From Tepidimonas ignava (GTDB lineage Bacteria > Pseudomonadota > Gammaproteobacteria > Burkholderiales > Burkholderiaceae_C), in the NCBI RefSeq assembly GCF_004342625.1, contig NZ_SMAH01000006.1:1-64000 (forward strand): DNA of 64,000 bases, in the 5' to 3' direction. Within the stretch, counting starts at the first letter, position 1; each line of letters opens with the position of its first letter. Shown here piece by piece: positions 8,427 to 16,399 of the stretch. The notes under the pieces were generated by a model. It did no database searches, was not told the DNA's origin, and worked only from the letters and a program-made list of their open reading frames with translations. Made by a program: the position numbers and the translations under genes.

Positions 8427-9844
8427 GCCAGCACCTTGCCCGGGTTGAGGATGCCCTGCGGATCCAGCGCCGCTTTGATGGCGCGCATCAGCGCCAGGGC
8501 GCCGTCGCCGACCTCGGCGTGCAAAAACGCCATTTTGTGCAGGCCCACGCCGTGCTCGCCGGTGCAGGTGCCGCCGCAGTCGATCGCGCGCTGCACCAGC
8601 GCGGCGTTGAGCGCTTCGGCGCGCGCGCGCTCGGCGGCGTCGTCGGGGTCGATCAGGTAGCCCATGTGGAAGTTGCCATCGCCGACGTGCCCGACCAGGA
8701 AGTAGGGCAACCCCGCCGCGTCGGCCTCGGCCACCGCGGCGCCCACCTGTTCGGCCAGTTGGCTGATCGGCACGCAGGCGTCGGTGGTGATGCAGCGGCA
8801 CCCTGGGCGGCTTTGCACGGCGGCGAAGTAGGCGTTGTGGCGTGCTGTCCACAGGCGCGTGCGCTCTTCGGGCGTGGTGGCCCACTCGAAATCCTGGCCG
8901 CCGTGCTCATGCGCCAGCGCCTGCACCGTTTCGGCCTGCTCGCGCACGCTGGCTGGCGAGCCGTGGAACTCCATCAACAGCATCGGTGCTTCGCGCAAGC
9001 CCAGCTTGCTGTGGGCGTTGACGGCGCGCACCGTGCGCGCGTCGAGCAGCTCGCAGCGGGCGATGGGCACGCCCATCTGGATGATGGCCATCGTCGTGCG
9101 CACGGCGGCGTCGACACTGGGAAACGAGCACACCGCCGCCGACACCGCCTCGGGCAGCGGGTACAGGCGCACGGTGATCGCGGTGAAAATGCCCAGCGTG
9201 CCCTCGCTGCCCACGAACAGGCGCGTCAGGTCGTAGCCGGCGCTGCTTTTGCGCGCCCGCGTGCCGGTGCGGATGACGTCGCCGCGCGCGGTGACCACTT
9301 CCAGCGCCAGCACGTTGTCGCGCATGGTGCCGTAGCGCACGGCGTTGGTGCCGCTGGCGCGGGTGGCGGTCATGCCGCCGATCGAGGCGTCGGCGCCGGG
9401 GTCGATGGGGAAAAACAACCCCAGATGTTTGATGGCCTCGTTGAGCTGCTTGCGCGTCACACCCGGCTGCACGGTGGCGGTGAGATCGTCGGCGTGCACG
9501 GCCAGCACCTGGTTCATGCGGCTGACGTCCAGGCTGATGCCGCCGCGCACCGCCAGCAGGTGCCCTTCCAGCGAGGAGCCGACGCCGAACGGGATCACCG
9601 GCACGCGCCACTGCGCGGCGATGCGCACGGCGTCGGCGACGTCCTGCGTGGACTCGGCAAACACCACCGCCGCCGGCGGCGGCACGTGGGTGAAGGCCGA
9701 CTCGTCGCGGCCGTGCTGCTCGCGCACGGCCCAGGCGGTGGACAGCTGCGCGCCAAAGCGCGCCTGCAGCGCCACCAGCGCTTCGGGCGGCGTGGGTTGG
9801 ACGTCGATGTGCGGCAACAGCGTGGGGGTGAGCGCGACGGTCAT
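8423..9844 (-). CDS. dld: FAD-linked D-lactate/glycolate dehydrogenase
   Basis: Flavoprotein of the D-lactate dehydrogenase (cytochrome) / GlcD family, oxidising a 2-hydroxyacid to a 2-oxoacid and passing electrons to the respiratory chain. It has 473 residues. The FAD-binding type 4 domain contains PFGVGSSLEGH and PGADASIGGM. The C-terminal half has GHVGDGNFHMGY and the CTGEHGVG motif typical of D-2-hydroxyacid dehydrogenases. The start at 9844 is preferred over the in-frame ATG at 9895, because the predicted promoter would place the transcript start between them. The exact substrate cannot be fixed from sequence; glycolate is an alternative. It is coupled to the downstream diguanylate cyclase. 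Confidence 0.85.
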   Translation of the reverse strand: MTVALTPTLLPHIDVQPTPPEALVALQARFGAQLSTAWAVREQHGRDESAFTHVPPPAAVVFAESTQDVADAVRIAAQWRVPVIPFGVGSSLEGHLLAVRGGISLDVSRMNQVLAVHADDLTATVQPGVTRKQLNEAIKHLGLFFPIDPGADASIGGMTATRASGTNAVRYGTMRDNVLALEVVTARGDVIRTGTRARKSSAGYDLTRLFVGSEGTLGIFTAITVRLYPLPEAVSAAVCSFPSVDAAVRTTMAIIQMGVPIARCELLDARTVRAVNAHSKLGLREAPMLLMEFHGSPASVREQAETVQALAHEHGGQDFEWATTPEERTRLWTARHNAYFAAVQSRPGCRCITTDACVPISQLAEQVGAAVAEADAAGLPYFLVGHVGDGNFHMGYLIDPDDAAERARAEALNAALVQRAIDCGGTCTGEHGVGLHKMAFLHAEVGDGALALMRAIKAALDPQGILNPGKVLA

Positions 9845-9867
9845 GTGGGGCGGGGTGGGGTGTGGCC

Positions 9868-9909
9868 GATAATGCTGCGCATTATCCGCAGCCACGCCAC
9901 GGGAGACAA
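9868..9909. promoter_or_regulatory. Divergent dld / cobalamin adenosyltransferase control region with palindrome
   Basis: GATAATGC (9868-9875) and its inverse GCATTATC (9879-9886) form an 8-bp-arm palindrome with a 3-nt centre. On the minus strand TTGTCT (9909-9904), 17 nt and GATAAT (9886-9881) form a good sigma-70 promoter for the dld operon. On the plus strand the mirror-image GATAAT (9868-9873) can serve as a -10 for the adenosyltransferase, but with a poor -35. The palindrome therefore lies across both -10 elements and could be an operator. Confidence 0.5.
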
Positions 9910-9912
9910 TGC

Positions 9913-10476
9913 ATGGGACACCGCCTCACCCAGATCGCCACCCGCACCGGGGATGCCGGCACGACCGGTCTGGGCAACAACCAGCGTGTGAGCAAAAACA
10001 GCTTGCGGGTGCACGCCATGGGCGATGTCGACGAGCTCAACTCGAACCTCGGGCTGCTGCTGACCGAGCCTCTGCCGGACGATGTGCGCGCGCTGCTGCA
10101 GCGCATCCAGCATGAGCTGTTCAACCTGGGGGGCGAGCTCAGCGTGCCCGGCTACCAGTTGCTGCAGACCGACGCGGTGCTGGCGCTGGACGAAGCGTTG
10201 GCGCACTACAACGCGCGGCTGCCGCGCTTGCAGGAGTTCATCTTGCCCGGAGGCAGCCGCGCCGCGGCGCTGGCGCACGTGTGCCGCACGGTGGCGCGCC
10301 GCGCCGAACGCAGCCTGGTGGCGTTGGGGCAGGAAGAGGCCATCCACGACGCGCCGCGCCAGTACCTCAACCGCTTGAGCGACCTGCTGTTCGTGCTGGC
10401 GCGCGTGCTCAACCGCGCCGCCGGGGGCGATGACGTGTACTGGCAAAGCCAGCGCCTGCAGCGGGAAAGGGGTTAA
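9913..10476 (+). CDS. PduO-type cob(I)alamin adenosyltransferase
   Basis: ATP:corrinoid adenosyltransferase that forms adenosylcobalamin, 187 residues. The N-terminal ATP-binding motif TRTGDAGTTGLG is at about 10-21, followed by VHAMGDVDELNS, FILPGGSRAAA and CRTVARRAERS (the conserved Arg segment). The C-terminal LNRLSDLLFVLAR is the family signature. The start at 9913 has GGGAGA upstream; longer frames are unlikely. No cobalamin biosynthesis genes or B12 riboswitch are nearby, so it may serve a B12-dependent enzyme encoded elsewhere. Confidence 0.93.
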   Translation: MGHRLTQIATRTGDAGTTGLGNNQRVSKNSLRVHAMGDVDELNSNLGLLLTEPLPDDVRALLQRIQHELFNLGGELSVPGYQLLQTDAVLALDEALAHYNARLPRLQEFILPGGSRAAALAHVCRTVARRAERSLVALGQEEAIHDAPRQYLNRLSDLLFVLARVLNRAAGGDDVYWQSQRLQRERG

Positions 10477-10509
10477 GGGCTTGCCGCTGGAGCCGTCCAT
10501 GCGAGGCCG

Positions 10510-12156
10510 TCACCGAGGCGGCGGATGGGCTGCCAACGCCTCCCACCCCACAATCTGCCGCCGGCTGCGGCTGAACTCCACGCCGACTTCGATCACGCGC
10601 TCGACGCCGGGTGCACCGCGGTACTTGGCCGCGTAGTTTTTGGTCTGGAGTTGCTGCAGGGCCTGGCCGGTGGCCTGTTCACCTTGGATGACCTTGAACT
10701 CAAACACCCACACGATGCCGGCGTGCTTGACCGTGAGGTCACACTGGCCTTCGTGGGTCACGTCCTCTGGGATGATCTCCACGCCGAGACTGGCCAGGTG
10801 GCTGTAGCAGACGCTGGCAAAGTAGCCCTCGTACTGCGCGATCGGGTTGGCGCGGTACCAGTCGTGTGGGATGGAGGCAAACAAACGCTCGAAGTGGGCT
10901 TGCAAGGCGGCCACGTCACCCTGGCCCAAGGCGTCGTGCAGCGCGCGCAGCGGCGCGCTGCGCGGCTGGGGGTGCCAAGCCTGCATGAGCGCCTTGTTGA
11001 GGGCCTGACGCACTTCCCAATTCGGCACCGCCAACTGGTATTCGATCTCGCCCGCAAAGCGTTGCACCCCCTTGATCGTGAGGTAGCCGGTCTGCCACAG
11101 CATCGCTTCGGGCTCGATGCCGTCCACATCGAAAGCACTCAGCAGCGCCTCGTCAGCGTAGAGCTGCTCCAGCCGCGGGGTGAAGAAACCCCGGCGCTGC
11201 AACCACTGCACGAGGAAGGTGGGCGTGCCCGTCTCGAACCAGTGCGGTCGAAATTCGCGCATGCGCAGCAGCAACAGCACGTCAAAGGGGTTGTACACAC
11301 TCACCGGGCCCCAGGCGTAGCCGTTGTACCAACGCCGCACTTCACCACGGTTCAGCGGCTGGCCGTCGGCCGCGGCCGCCTCGAACTCGGGCGCAAAGAC
11401 GGTGTCCAGATCTTCTTCGGTGTAGCCGCACAGCGCGCCATAGGCCGGATCCAGGGTCAGGTCGTACAGGTTGTTCAGACCCGAGAAAATCGACACCTTG
11501 CTGAATTTAGAGACGCCTGTCAGCATCGCAAAGCGCACATCGGCATCGCGCCCCTTGATGACGGAGTAGAGATTCCTAAGCCCCTCACGCATCGCGCGGG
11601 CGATGTCCGGCGTTTCCAGGTTGTCCAGGATCGGCTTGTCGTACTCATCGACCAGCACCACGGCCTGCTGGCCGCGCGCTTCGGCGGTGCGGGTGATCAG
11701 GTGCCCCAAGCGAATGTGGGGATCCGCAGGTTCGGCCGGGATGTCCACGCCTAGGCGCGCGGCGTTGATGCTCAGCTGGTCGTGGATGTGGGCTTCAAGC
11801 TGGTGGCGCTGCTCCAGTCGTCCTTCGGCAAAGGAGATGCGAATGACGGGATGCCGCCGCCCCCAGTCCCAGTGCTCGGCCAGGTACAGCCGCGGCCGGC
11901 TGGCTGCTGCCGGCTCCACCCCCAGCGCCACGGCGGCCTCACCCCCTTCAAAGAGCGCGCGCTGGCCGGCAAAGGCCTCGGCGATGGTGTCGATCAGCAG
12001 CGACTTGCCAAAACGGCGCGGGCGCGAGAGGAAGTAGTACTTGCCGCTGTCGGCCAGCCGTGCTACCTGTGGCGTTTTGTCGACGTAGTAGTAGCCCCCA
12101 TCGCGAATGTCGCGCAGGGTTTGGATGCCAATGGGCAGCTTGCGCCGGGTGCTCAT
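10510..12156 (-). CDS. AAA-ATPase-like / PD-(D/E)XK nuclease-fold protein
   Basis: Protein of about 548 residues with an N-terminal AAA-ATPase-like domain (PF09820 type) and a C-terminal PD-(D/E)XK nuclease-like domain (PF08011 type). The N-terminus has YYYVDKT and a Walker A variant RPRRFGKS (45-52); VVLVDEYDKP is the Walker B segment. Near the C-terminus CDLTV and FEFKV supply the D...ExK pattern (about D473, E486, K488). Members are patchily distributed and often multicopy; their cellular role is not established. ATGs at 12156 and 12162 are both possible, and a longer frame to 12225 lacks support. Codon use looks somewhat less GC-rich than its neighbours, consistent with acquisition. It is convergent with the adenosyltransferase gene. 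Confidence 0.85.
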   Translation of the reverse strand: MSTRRKLPIGIQTLRDIRDGGYYYVDKTPQVARLADSGKYYFLSRPRRFGKSLLIDTIAEAFAGQRALFEGGEAAVALGVEPAAASRPRLYLAEHWDWGRRHPVIRISFAEGRLEQRHQLEAHIHDQLSINAARLGVDIPAEPADPHIRLGHLITRTAEARGQQAVVLVDEYDKPILDNLETPDIARAMREGLRNLYSVIKGRDADVRFAMLTGVSKFSKVSIFSGLNNLYDLTLDPAYGALCGYTEEDLDTVFAPEFEAAAADGQPLNRGEVRRWYNGYAWGPVSVYNPFDVLLLLRMREFRPHWFETGTPTFLVQWLQRRGFFTPRLEQLYADEALLSAFDVDGIEPEAMLWQTGYLTIKGVQRFAGEIEYQLAVPNWEVRQALNKALMQAWHPQPRSAPLRALHDALGQGDVAALQAHFERLFASIPHDWYRANPIAQYEGYFASVCYSHLASLGVEIIPEDVTHEGQCDLTVKHAGIVWVFEFKVIQGEQATGQALQQLQTKNYAAKYRGAPGVERVIEVGVEFSRSRRQIVGWEALAAHPPPR

Positions 12157-12419
12157 GCGCATGGATGGTAGCGCAGGCTGGGACGCGGTGCCGAGCCGCC
12201 CACGAGCCGGCACCGAGCGGCACAAGCCGCCCCACCGCGACGGTGCGTGTCAGGCATTTTCCGACGCGCTGACGGCGGATGGCTGACGGCGCGAACAGAC
12301 ACCTTCCGATTCAAGAAAAGCTGGCCGGTTTTGACAATCCTTTTCAACGCAACAGCGCTGTGCGGGGTGTGGTAAAGGTTGCAGCCCGGCAGCGCCAGAA
12401 CCTGAAAAGGAGAGCTGCC
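12157..12419 (+). promoter_or_regulatory. flhDC upstream region with candidate -35
   Basis: This 263-bp gap contains the start side of the AAA gene and the flhD leader. A perfect TTGACA at 12331-12336 sits in a locally AT-rich stretch, but I see no good -10 at 16-18 nt, so an activator-dependent promoter is possible. AAAAGGAGA (12405-12413) is the flhD ribosome binding site. No conserved RNA or further ORF is apparent. Confidence 0.35.
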
Positions 12420-12785
12420 ATGACCGCCGCCACCCACGAACTGCCCGGCACCGACGCTGAACGTGAGCAACTGCTGGCCGAGATCCGCGAGGCCAACCTC
12501 ACCTACCTGATGCTGGCGCAGCGCCTGATCCGCGCCGACAAGGCCGAGGCGTGCTTTCGGCTGGGCTTGAGCGAGGAAGCGGCCGAGCTGATCGCCGCGC
12601 TGAGCACCGCGCAGGTGGTCAAACTGGCCAGCCAGAACACGCTGCTCGCCCGCTTCCAGGCCGACGACGACATGGTGTTTGCGCTGCTGGCCGGATCGCA
12701 CGCCCCGCAGCGTTCGGTGGGCGAAGCGGCGCAGCGCCTGCACGGCAGCATCCTGCTGGCGAGTCGCTTGGCCGAGGCCGCCTGA
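12420..12785 (+). CDS. flhD: Flagellar master regulator subunit FlhD
   Basis: FlhD forms the FlhD4C2 complex that activates class II flagellar promoters. It has 121 residues, slightly longer than the enterobacterial protein. The family segment IREANLTYLMLAQRLIR is followed by KAEACFRLGLSEEAAELI and SLAQ-type helices (LSTAQVVKLASQNTLLARF). The start at 12420 is fixed by a strong AAGGAGA site 7 nt upstream, and the longer frame from 12279 is rejected. flhC follows after 59 nt. No motAB or fli genes are in the window, so the rest of the regulon lies elsewhere. Confidence 0.93.
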   Translation: MTAATHELPGTDAEREQLLAEIREANLTYLMLAQRLIRADKAEACFRLGLSEEAAELIAALSTAQVVKLASQNTLLARFQADDDMVFALLAGSHAPQRSVGEAAQRLHGSILLASRLAEAA

Positions 12786-12844
12786 GGCCGTAGCGCACCC
12801 CACCGAGCCCCTGCCCCCAACCGTACCTTGCCCGGAGCCGCCCC

Positions 12845-13402
12845 ATGAGCACCACCACCAAGCCCGCCACCAAAAGCCTGCTGGCCGAAGCGCGCGACGT
12901 GCAGCGCGCCATCGATTTGATCCGCCTGGGCGCGCGGCTGCAGGTGCTGGAGAGCGAAACCAACCTGTCGTACGAGCGGCTGCTCAAGCTCTACAAAGAG
13001 GTCACGGGGCGTTCGCCCAGCAAGGGGCAGTTGCCGTTTTCGACCGACTACTTTTTGCAGTGGCAGCCCAACATCCACGCGTCGCTGTTTGAAAACATCC
13101 GTCAGTCCATCTTGAAAAACGTCGCGGTGGACGACATCGACGCCATCATGCGCGCCTGGCGCCTGTACGCCGAGCAGATGCACGCGTGTGGGCTGGAGCC
13201 GCTGCTGAGCTTCACGCGCGCGTGGCGGCTGAGCCGTTTCATGGACGCGGGCATGCTGATACGCACCCGCTGCACCTGCTGCGGGGGGCACTTCGTGGCC
13301 GATCCCTACGTCAACAAACGTCACTACGTGTGTGGCTTGTGCAAGCCGCCCGCGCGGGCCGGCAAGGGCCAGGCCGCGGGGGCGCTGCGCGCGCACGAGT
13401 GA
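12845..13402 (+). CDS. flhC: Flagellar master regulator subunit FlhC
   Basis: DNA-binding partner of FlhD, 185 residues. The N-terminal part has DVQRAIDLIRLGARLQVLE and the ETNLSYERLLKLYKEV helix. The C-terminal zinc site is visible as CTCCGG (about residues 143-148) and CGLC (about 163-166), providing four cysteines as in E. coli FlhC. The final 20 residues are a basic, low-complexity tail. It lies in an operon with flhD and 42 bp upstream of paaX, an unusual neighbour that shares no obvious function. Confidence 0.95.
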   Translation: MSTTTKPATKSLLAEARDVQRAIDLIRLGARLQVLESETNLSYERLLKLYKEVTGRSPSKGQLPFSTDYFLQWQPNIHASLFENIRQSILKNVAVDDIDAIMRAWRLYAEQMHACGLEPLLSFTRAWRLSRFMDAGMLIRTRCTCCGGHFVADPYVNKRHYVCGLCKPPARAGKGQAAGALRAHE

Positions 13403-13444
13403 CCGCCGCGGTGGCACGGGCGCGCGGGCGCTACCATCGCGCCC

Positions 13445-14446
13445 ATGGTCGTGCCCTCCGTCCCACCGTCGCCCGATGACGCGCTGGCGCTGCTGCGCGC
13501 GCGCATCGATGCCCACTCGAGCCAGGACCGCGTGCAGGCCGGCTCGCTGATTGTCACCGTGTTCGGCGACGCCGTGCTGCCGCGCGGCGCGTGCCTGTGG
13601 CTGGGCAGCCTGATCCAATTGCTGCAGCCGCTGGGCGTCAACGAACGCTTGGTGCGCACCGCGGTGTACCGCCTGGTGCAAGAGGGCTGGCTGACCACAC
13701 GGGCGCAGGGGCGACGCACCGACTACCTGCTGACCGACGCGGGGCTGGCGCGCGTGGACGAGGCGGCGCGGCAGATCTACGCCGCGCGGGCCCCGAGCTG
13801 GGACCTGCACTGGCGCATGCTGCTGGTGACCGAGGCGCTGCCGGCGCGGGTGCGCGAGCGGCTGCGCCGCTCGCTGTTCTGGCAGGGCTACGGCGAGCTG
13901 CCGGGCGGGGTGTTCGTGCACCCCAGCGCCGACATGGACGCCACCCTGGAGGCGCTGGCCGCCGACGGGCTGGGCGCGTGGGCCGGGGCGCTGCTGCCGC
14001 TGCGTGCGCAACGCCTGCCGTTGCGCGGCGTGGCCCCCAACCGCACGCTGGTGCAGCAGGCGTGGAACCTGGCGGCGCTGGCGCAGCACTACGCCGACTT
14101 TGTGGCCCAGTACGCCCCCATCGAAGCGGCGCTGCGCAGCGCCGCCAGCGCGCCACCGCCGGAGTTGGCGTTTTGCGCGCGCACGCTGCTGATCCACGAC
14201 TGGCGGCGCCTGCTGCTGCGCGACCCGCAGTTGCCCGCCGAGCTGCTGCCGCGCGAGTGGCCCGGCGAGCGCGCGCGCCAGGTGTGCCGGCGCCTGTACC
14301 GCCTGCTGCTGGCCCCGGCCGAGCGGCACCTGGACGCGCGCCTGTGCCTGGCCGATGGCCACACCCCGGCCGCCGCGCCATGGCTGTGGCAGCGCTTCGA
14401 GCCGTTGGACGACGAGTGCTCGCTGGGGCCACCGATGACAGCCTAA
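13445..14446 (+). CDS. paaX: Phenylacetate degradation repressor PaaX
   Basis: Transcriptional repressor of the paa genes, relieved by phenylacetyl-CoA, 333 residues. The N-terminal winged helix contains SLIVTVFGDAVLPRG, GVNERLVRTAVYRLVQEGWL and the wing GRRTDYLLTDAG. A middle domain follows, with WDLHWRMLLVTE, and then a C-terminal helical domain. It is transcribed in the same direction as the paa operon and ends 94 bp before paaI. The gap holds an inverted repeat that is the natural operator candidate. No clear Shine-Dalgarno precedes the ATG at 13445; other starts nearby cannot be excluded. Confidence 0.93.
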   Translation: MVVPSVPPSPDDALALLRARIDAHSSQDRVQAGSLIVTVFGDAVLPRGACLWLGSLIQLLQPLGVNERLVRTAVYRLVQEGWLTTRAQGRRTDYLLTDAGLARVDEAARQIYAARAPSWDLHWRMLLVTEALPARVRERLRRSLFWQGYGELPGGVFVHPSADMDATLEALAADGLGAWAGALLPLRAQRLPLRGVAPNRTLVQQAWNLAALAQHYADFVAQYAPIEAALRSAASAPPPELAFCARTLLIHDWRRLLLRDPQLPAELLPREWPGERARQVCRRLYRLLLAPAERHLDARLCLADGHTPAAAPWLWQRFEPLDDECSLGPPMTA

Positions 14447-14496
14447 ACCCGCCGCATCCCTCCGGGAAAACCCCTATAGGCATGGGCTTGCCTCCG

Positions 14497-14540
14497 CGTG
14501 ATACTGAAAACATCACGAAACGCCATATTTTTGTATCACG
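14497..14540. promoter_or_regulatory. Candidate PaaX operator upstream of paaI
   Basis: CGTGATAC (14497-14504) and its exact inverse GTATCACG (14533-14540) flank a 28-bp AT-rich interval. An additional ATCACG half-site (14512-14517) pairs with the first arm at 9-bp spacing. The right arm abuts the paaI ATG at 14541. Bound protein would block both transcription and the ribosome binding region. Assignment to PaaX rests on position and on the TGAT/ATCA half-site style of known PaaX sites. Confidence 0.5.
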
Positions 14541-15026
14541 ATGAGCGCCCACACCCCGCCCCCGACCGACCCCCAAGCCCTGGCCGAAGCGGCGGCGGCC
14601 GCGATGTGGGCGCGTGACCACGCCTGTCAGGCGCTGGGCATGCGGCTGGAAGCCATTGGCCCTGGCCGGGCGGTGATGTCGATGACCGTGCGTCCGGACA
14701 TGGTCAATGGCCACGCGATGTGCCACGGCGGGCTGATCTTCACGCTGGCCGACAGCGCGTTTGCCTACGCCTGCAACAGCCACAACCACAACACGGTGGC
14801 GTCGGCCTGCCACATCGACTTTTTGGCCCCGGCGCGCGCGGGCGACGTGCTGGAGGCCGAGGCCGTCGAGCGCTCGCTCAGCGGTCGCACCGGTGTGTAC
14901 GACATCACGGTGCGCGTGCGTGGTGGGCGCACGGTGGCGCTGTTCCGCGGCAAGAGCTACCGCCTCAGCGGCGAAGTCATCGCCGGGCTGGAGCAGGCCG
15001 CCGCCGCGCGCGGCGCCGCCACCTGA
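14541..15026 (+). CDS. paaI: Hydroxyphenylacetyl-CoA thioesterase PaaI
   Basis: Hotdog-fold thioesterase that rescues CoA from dead-end phenylacetyl-CoA derivatives during phenylacetate degradation, 161 residues. The family active-site segment MCHGGLIFTLADSAFAYACN is at about 55-74, including the catalytic HGG and Asp of LADSAF. The substrate-binding CHIDFLAPARAGDVLEAEA strand follows. It is the first gene of the catabolic operon, and its ATG directly follows the predicted operator. paaK starts 29 nt downstream. Confidence 0.93.
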   Translation: MSAHTPPPTDPQALAEAAAAAMWARDHACQALGMRLEAIGPGRAVMSMTVRPDMVNGHAMCHGGLIFTLADSAFAYACNSHNHNTVASACHIDFLAPARAGDVLEAEAVERSLSGRTGVYDITVRVRGGRTVALFRGKSYRLSGEVIAGLEQAAAARGAAT

Positions 15027-15055
15027 CACCACCCCGATTCGAGGAGACCCTGACC

Positions 15056-16381
15056 ATGCCCGTCAAAGCCCCCCGCCCCGGCGACCTGGAGCCGATCGAG
15101 ACCGCCAGCCGCGACGAAATCGCGGCGCTGCAACTGGAGCGCCTGCGGTGGAGCGTGCGCCACGCCTACGACAACGTGCCGCACTACCGCGCCAAGTTCG
15201 ACGCCGCCGGTGTCCACCCGGACGACCTCAAGACGCTGGCTGACCTGGCCAAATTCCCCTTCACCACCAAGGCCGACCTGCGCGACAACTACCCGTTTGG
15301 CATGTTCGCGGTGCCGCGCGAGCGCGTCGTGCGCATCCACGCTTCGTCCGGCACCACCGGCAAGCCCACCGTGGTGGGCTACACCCAGCGCGACATCGAC
15401 ACCTGGGCCAACCTGGTGGCGCGCTCCATCCGCGCCGCCGGCGGCCGCCCGGGTGACATCGTGCACGTGGCCTACGGCTATGGCCTGTTCACCGGGGGGC
15501 TGGGGGCGCACTACGGCGCCGAGCGCCTGGGCTGCACGGTGATCCCGATGTCGGGCGGCCAGACCGAGCGCCAGGTGCAGCTGATCATGGACTTCAAGCC
15601 CGACATCATCATGGTCACGCCGTCGTACTCGCTGGTGTTGGCCGAGGAGTTCGAGCGCCAGGGCATCGCGCCGGAGCAGATACCGCTCAAGGTCGGCATC
15701 TTTGGGGCGGAACCGTGGGGCGAAGGCATGCGCGCCGAAATCGAGCGCAAGCTGGGGCTGGATGCGGTGGACATCTACGGCCTGTCGGAGGTGATGGGGC
15801 CGGGCGTGGCCAACGAGTGCATCGAGACCAAGGACGGCCCGGTGATCTGGGAAGACCACTTCTACCCCGAAATCATCGACCCCGACACCGGCGAGGTGCT
15901 GCCCGACGGCGAGGAGGGCGAGCTGGTCTTCACCTCGTTGACCAAGGAGGCCATGCCGATCATCCGCTACCGCACGCGCGACCGCACGCGGCTGCTGCCC
16001 CCCACCGCGCGCAGCTTTCGGCGCATGGGCCGCATCACCGGCCGCACCGACGACATGATCATCCTGCGTGGGGTCAACGTTTTCCCGACCCAGATCGAGG
16101 AGCAGATCCTGCGCGACGCGCAACTGTCGGGCCACTACCTGCTGGTGCTGACGCGCGAGGGGCATCTGGACCAGCTCGAAGTGCGCTGCGAGCTGCAACG
16201 CGCCCTCAGCGGCCGGCTCAGCGACGCCGAGCGCGCCACCATCGCGCGCGAACTGCAGCACCGCATCAAGACCTTCATCGGCGTCAGCACCCGCGTCACG
16301 GTGCTGGACGCCGACACGCTGCCGCGCACCCAGACCGGCAAGGCCAAGCGCGTGCAGGACGAGCGCCCACGCCCCCTTTGA
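15056..16381 (+). CDS. paaK: Phenylacetate-CoA ligase PaaK
   Basis: AMP-forming ligase that activates phenylacetate to phenylacetyl-CoA, the first committed step. It has 441 residues, standard for the family. Visible motifs are the P-loop-like SSGTTGKPTVVGYT (about 100-113), YGLSEVMGPGVA, the ATP-contacting YRTRDRTRLL, and the hinge region GRTDDMIILRGVNVFP. The C-terminal lysine region is TQTGKAKRV. The start at 15056 is supported by GAGGAGA 8 nt upstream. It lies between paaI and paaA in one operon. Confidence 0.97.
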   Translation: MPVKAPRPGDLEPIETASRDEIAALQLERLRWSVRHAYDNVPHYRAKFDAAGVHPDDLKTLADLAKFPFTTKADLRDNYPFGMFAVPRERVVRIHASSGTTGKPTVVGYTQRDIDTWANLVARSIRAAGGRPGDIVHVAYGYGLFTGGLGAHYGAERLGCTVIPMSGGQTERQVQLIMDFKPDIIMVTPSYSLVLAEEFERQGIAPEQIPLKVGIFGAEPWGEGMRAEIERKLGLDAVDIYGLSEVMGPGVANECIETKDGPVIWEDHFYPEIIDPDTGEVLPDGEEGELVFTSLTKEAMPIIRYRTRDRTRLLPPTARSFRRMGRITGRTDDMIILRGVNVFPTQIEEQILRDAQLSGHYLLVLTREGHLDQLEVRCELQRALSGRLSDAERATIARELQHRIKTFIGVSTRVTVLDADTLPRTQTGKAKRVQDERPRPL

Positions 16382-16399
16382 CCCCCCCGGAGACCCGCC

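Noticed and set aside
9882-9890. TTATCCGCA, one mismatch from a DnaA box, near the parAB region
   Set aside because: It is single, with no cluster or AT-rich unwinding region, and it coincides with the dld promoter palindrome. No oriC is claimed in this window.
12279-12419. Longer FlhD starting at 12279
   Set aside because: The extension lacks family similarity and the strong ribosome binding site is at 12405-12413, just before the 12420 ATG.
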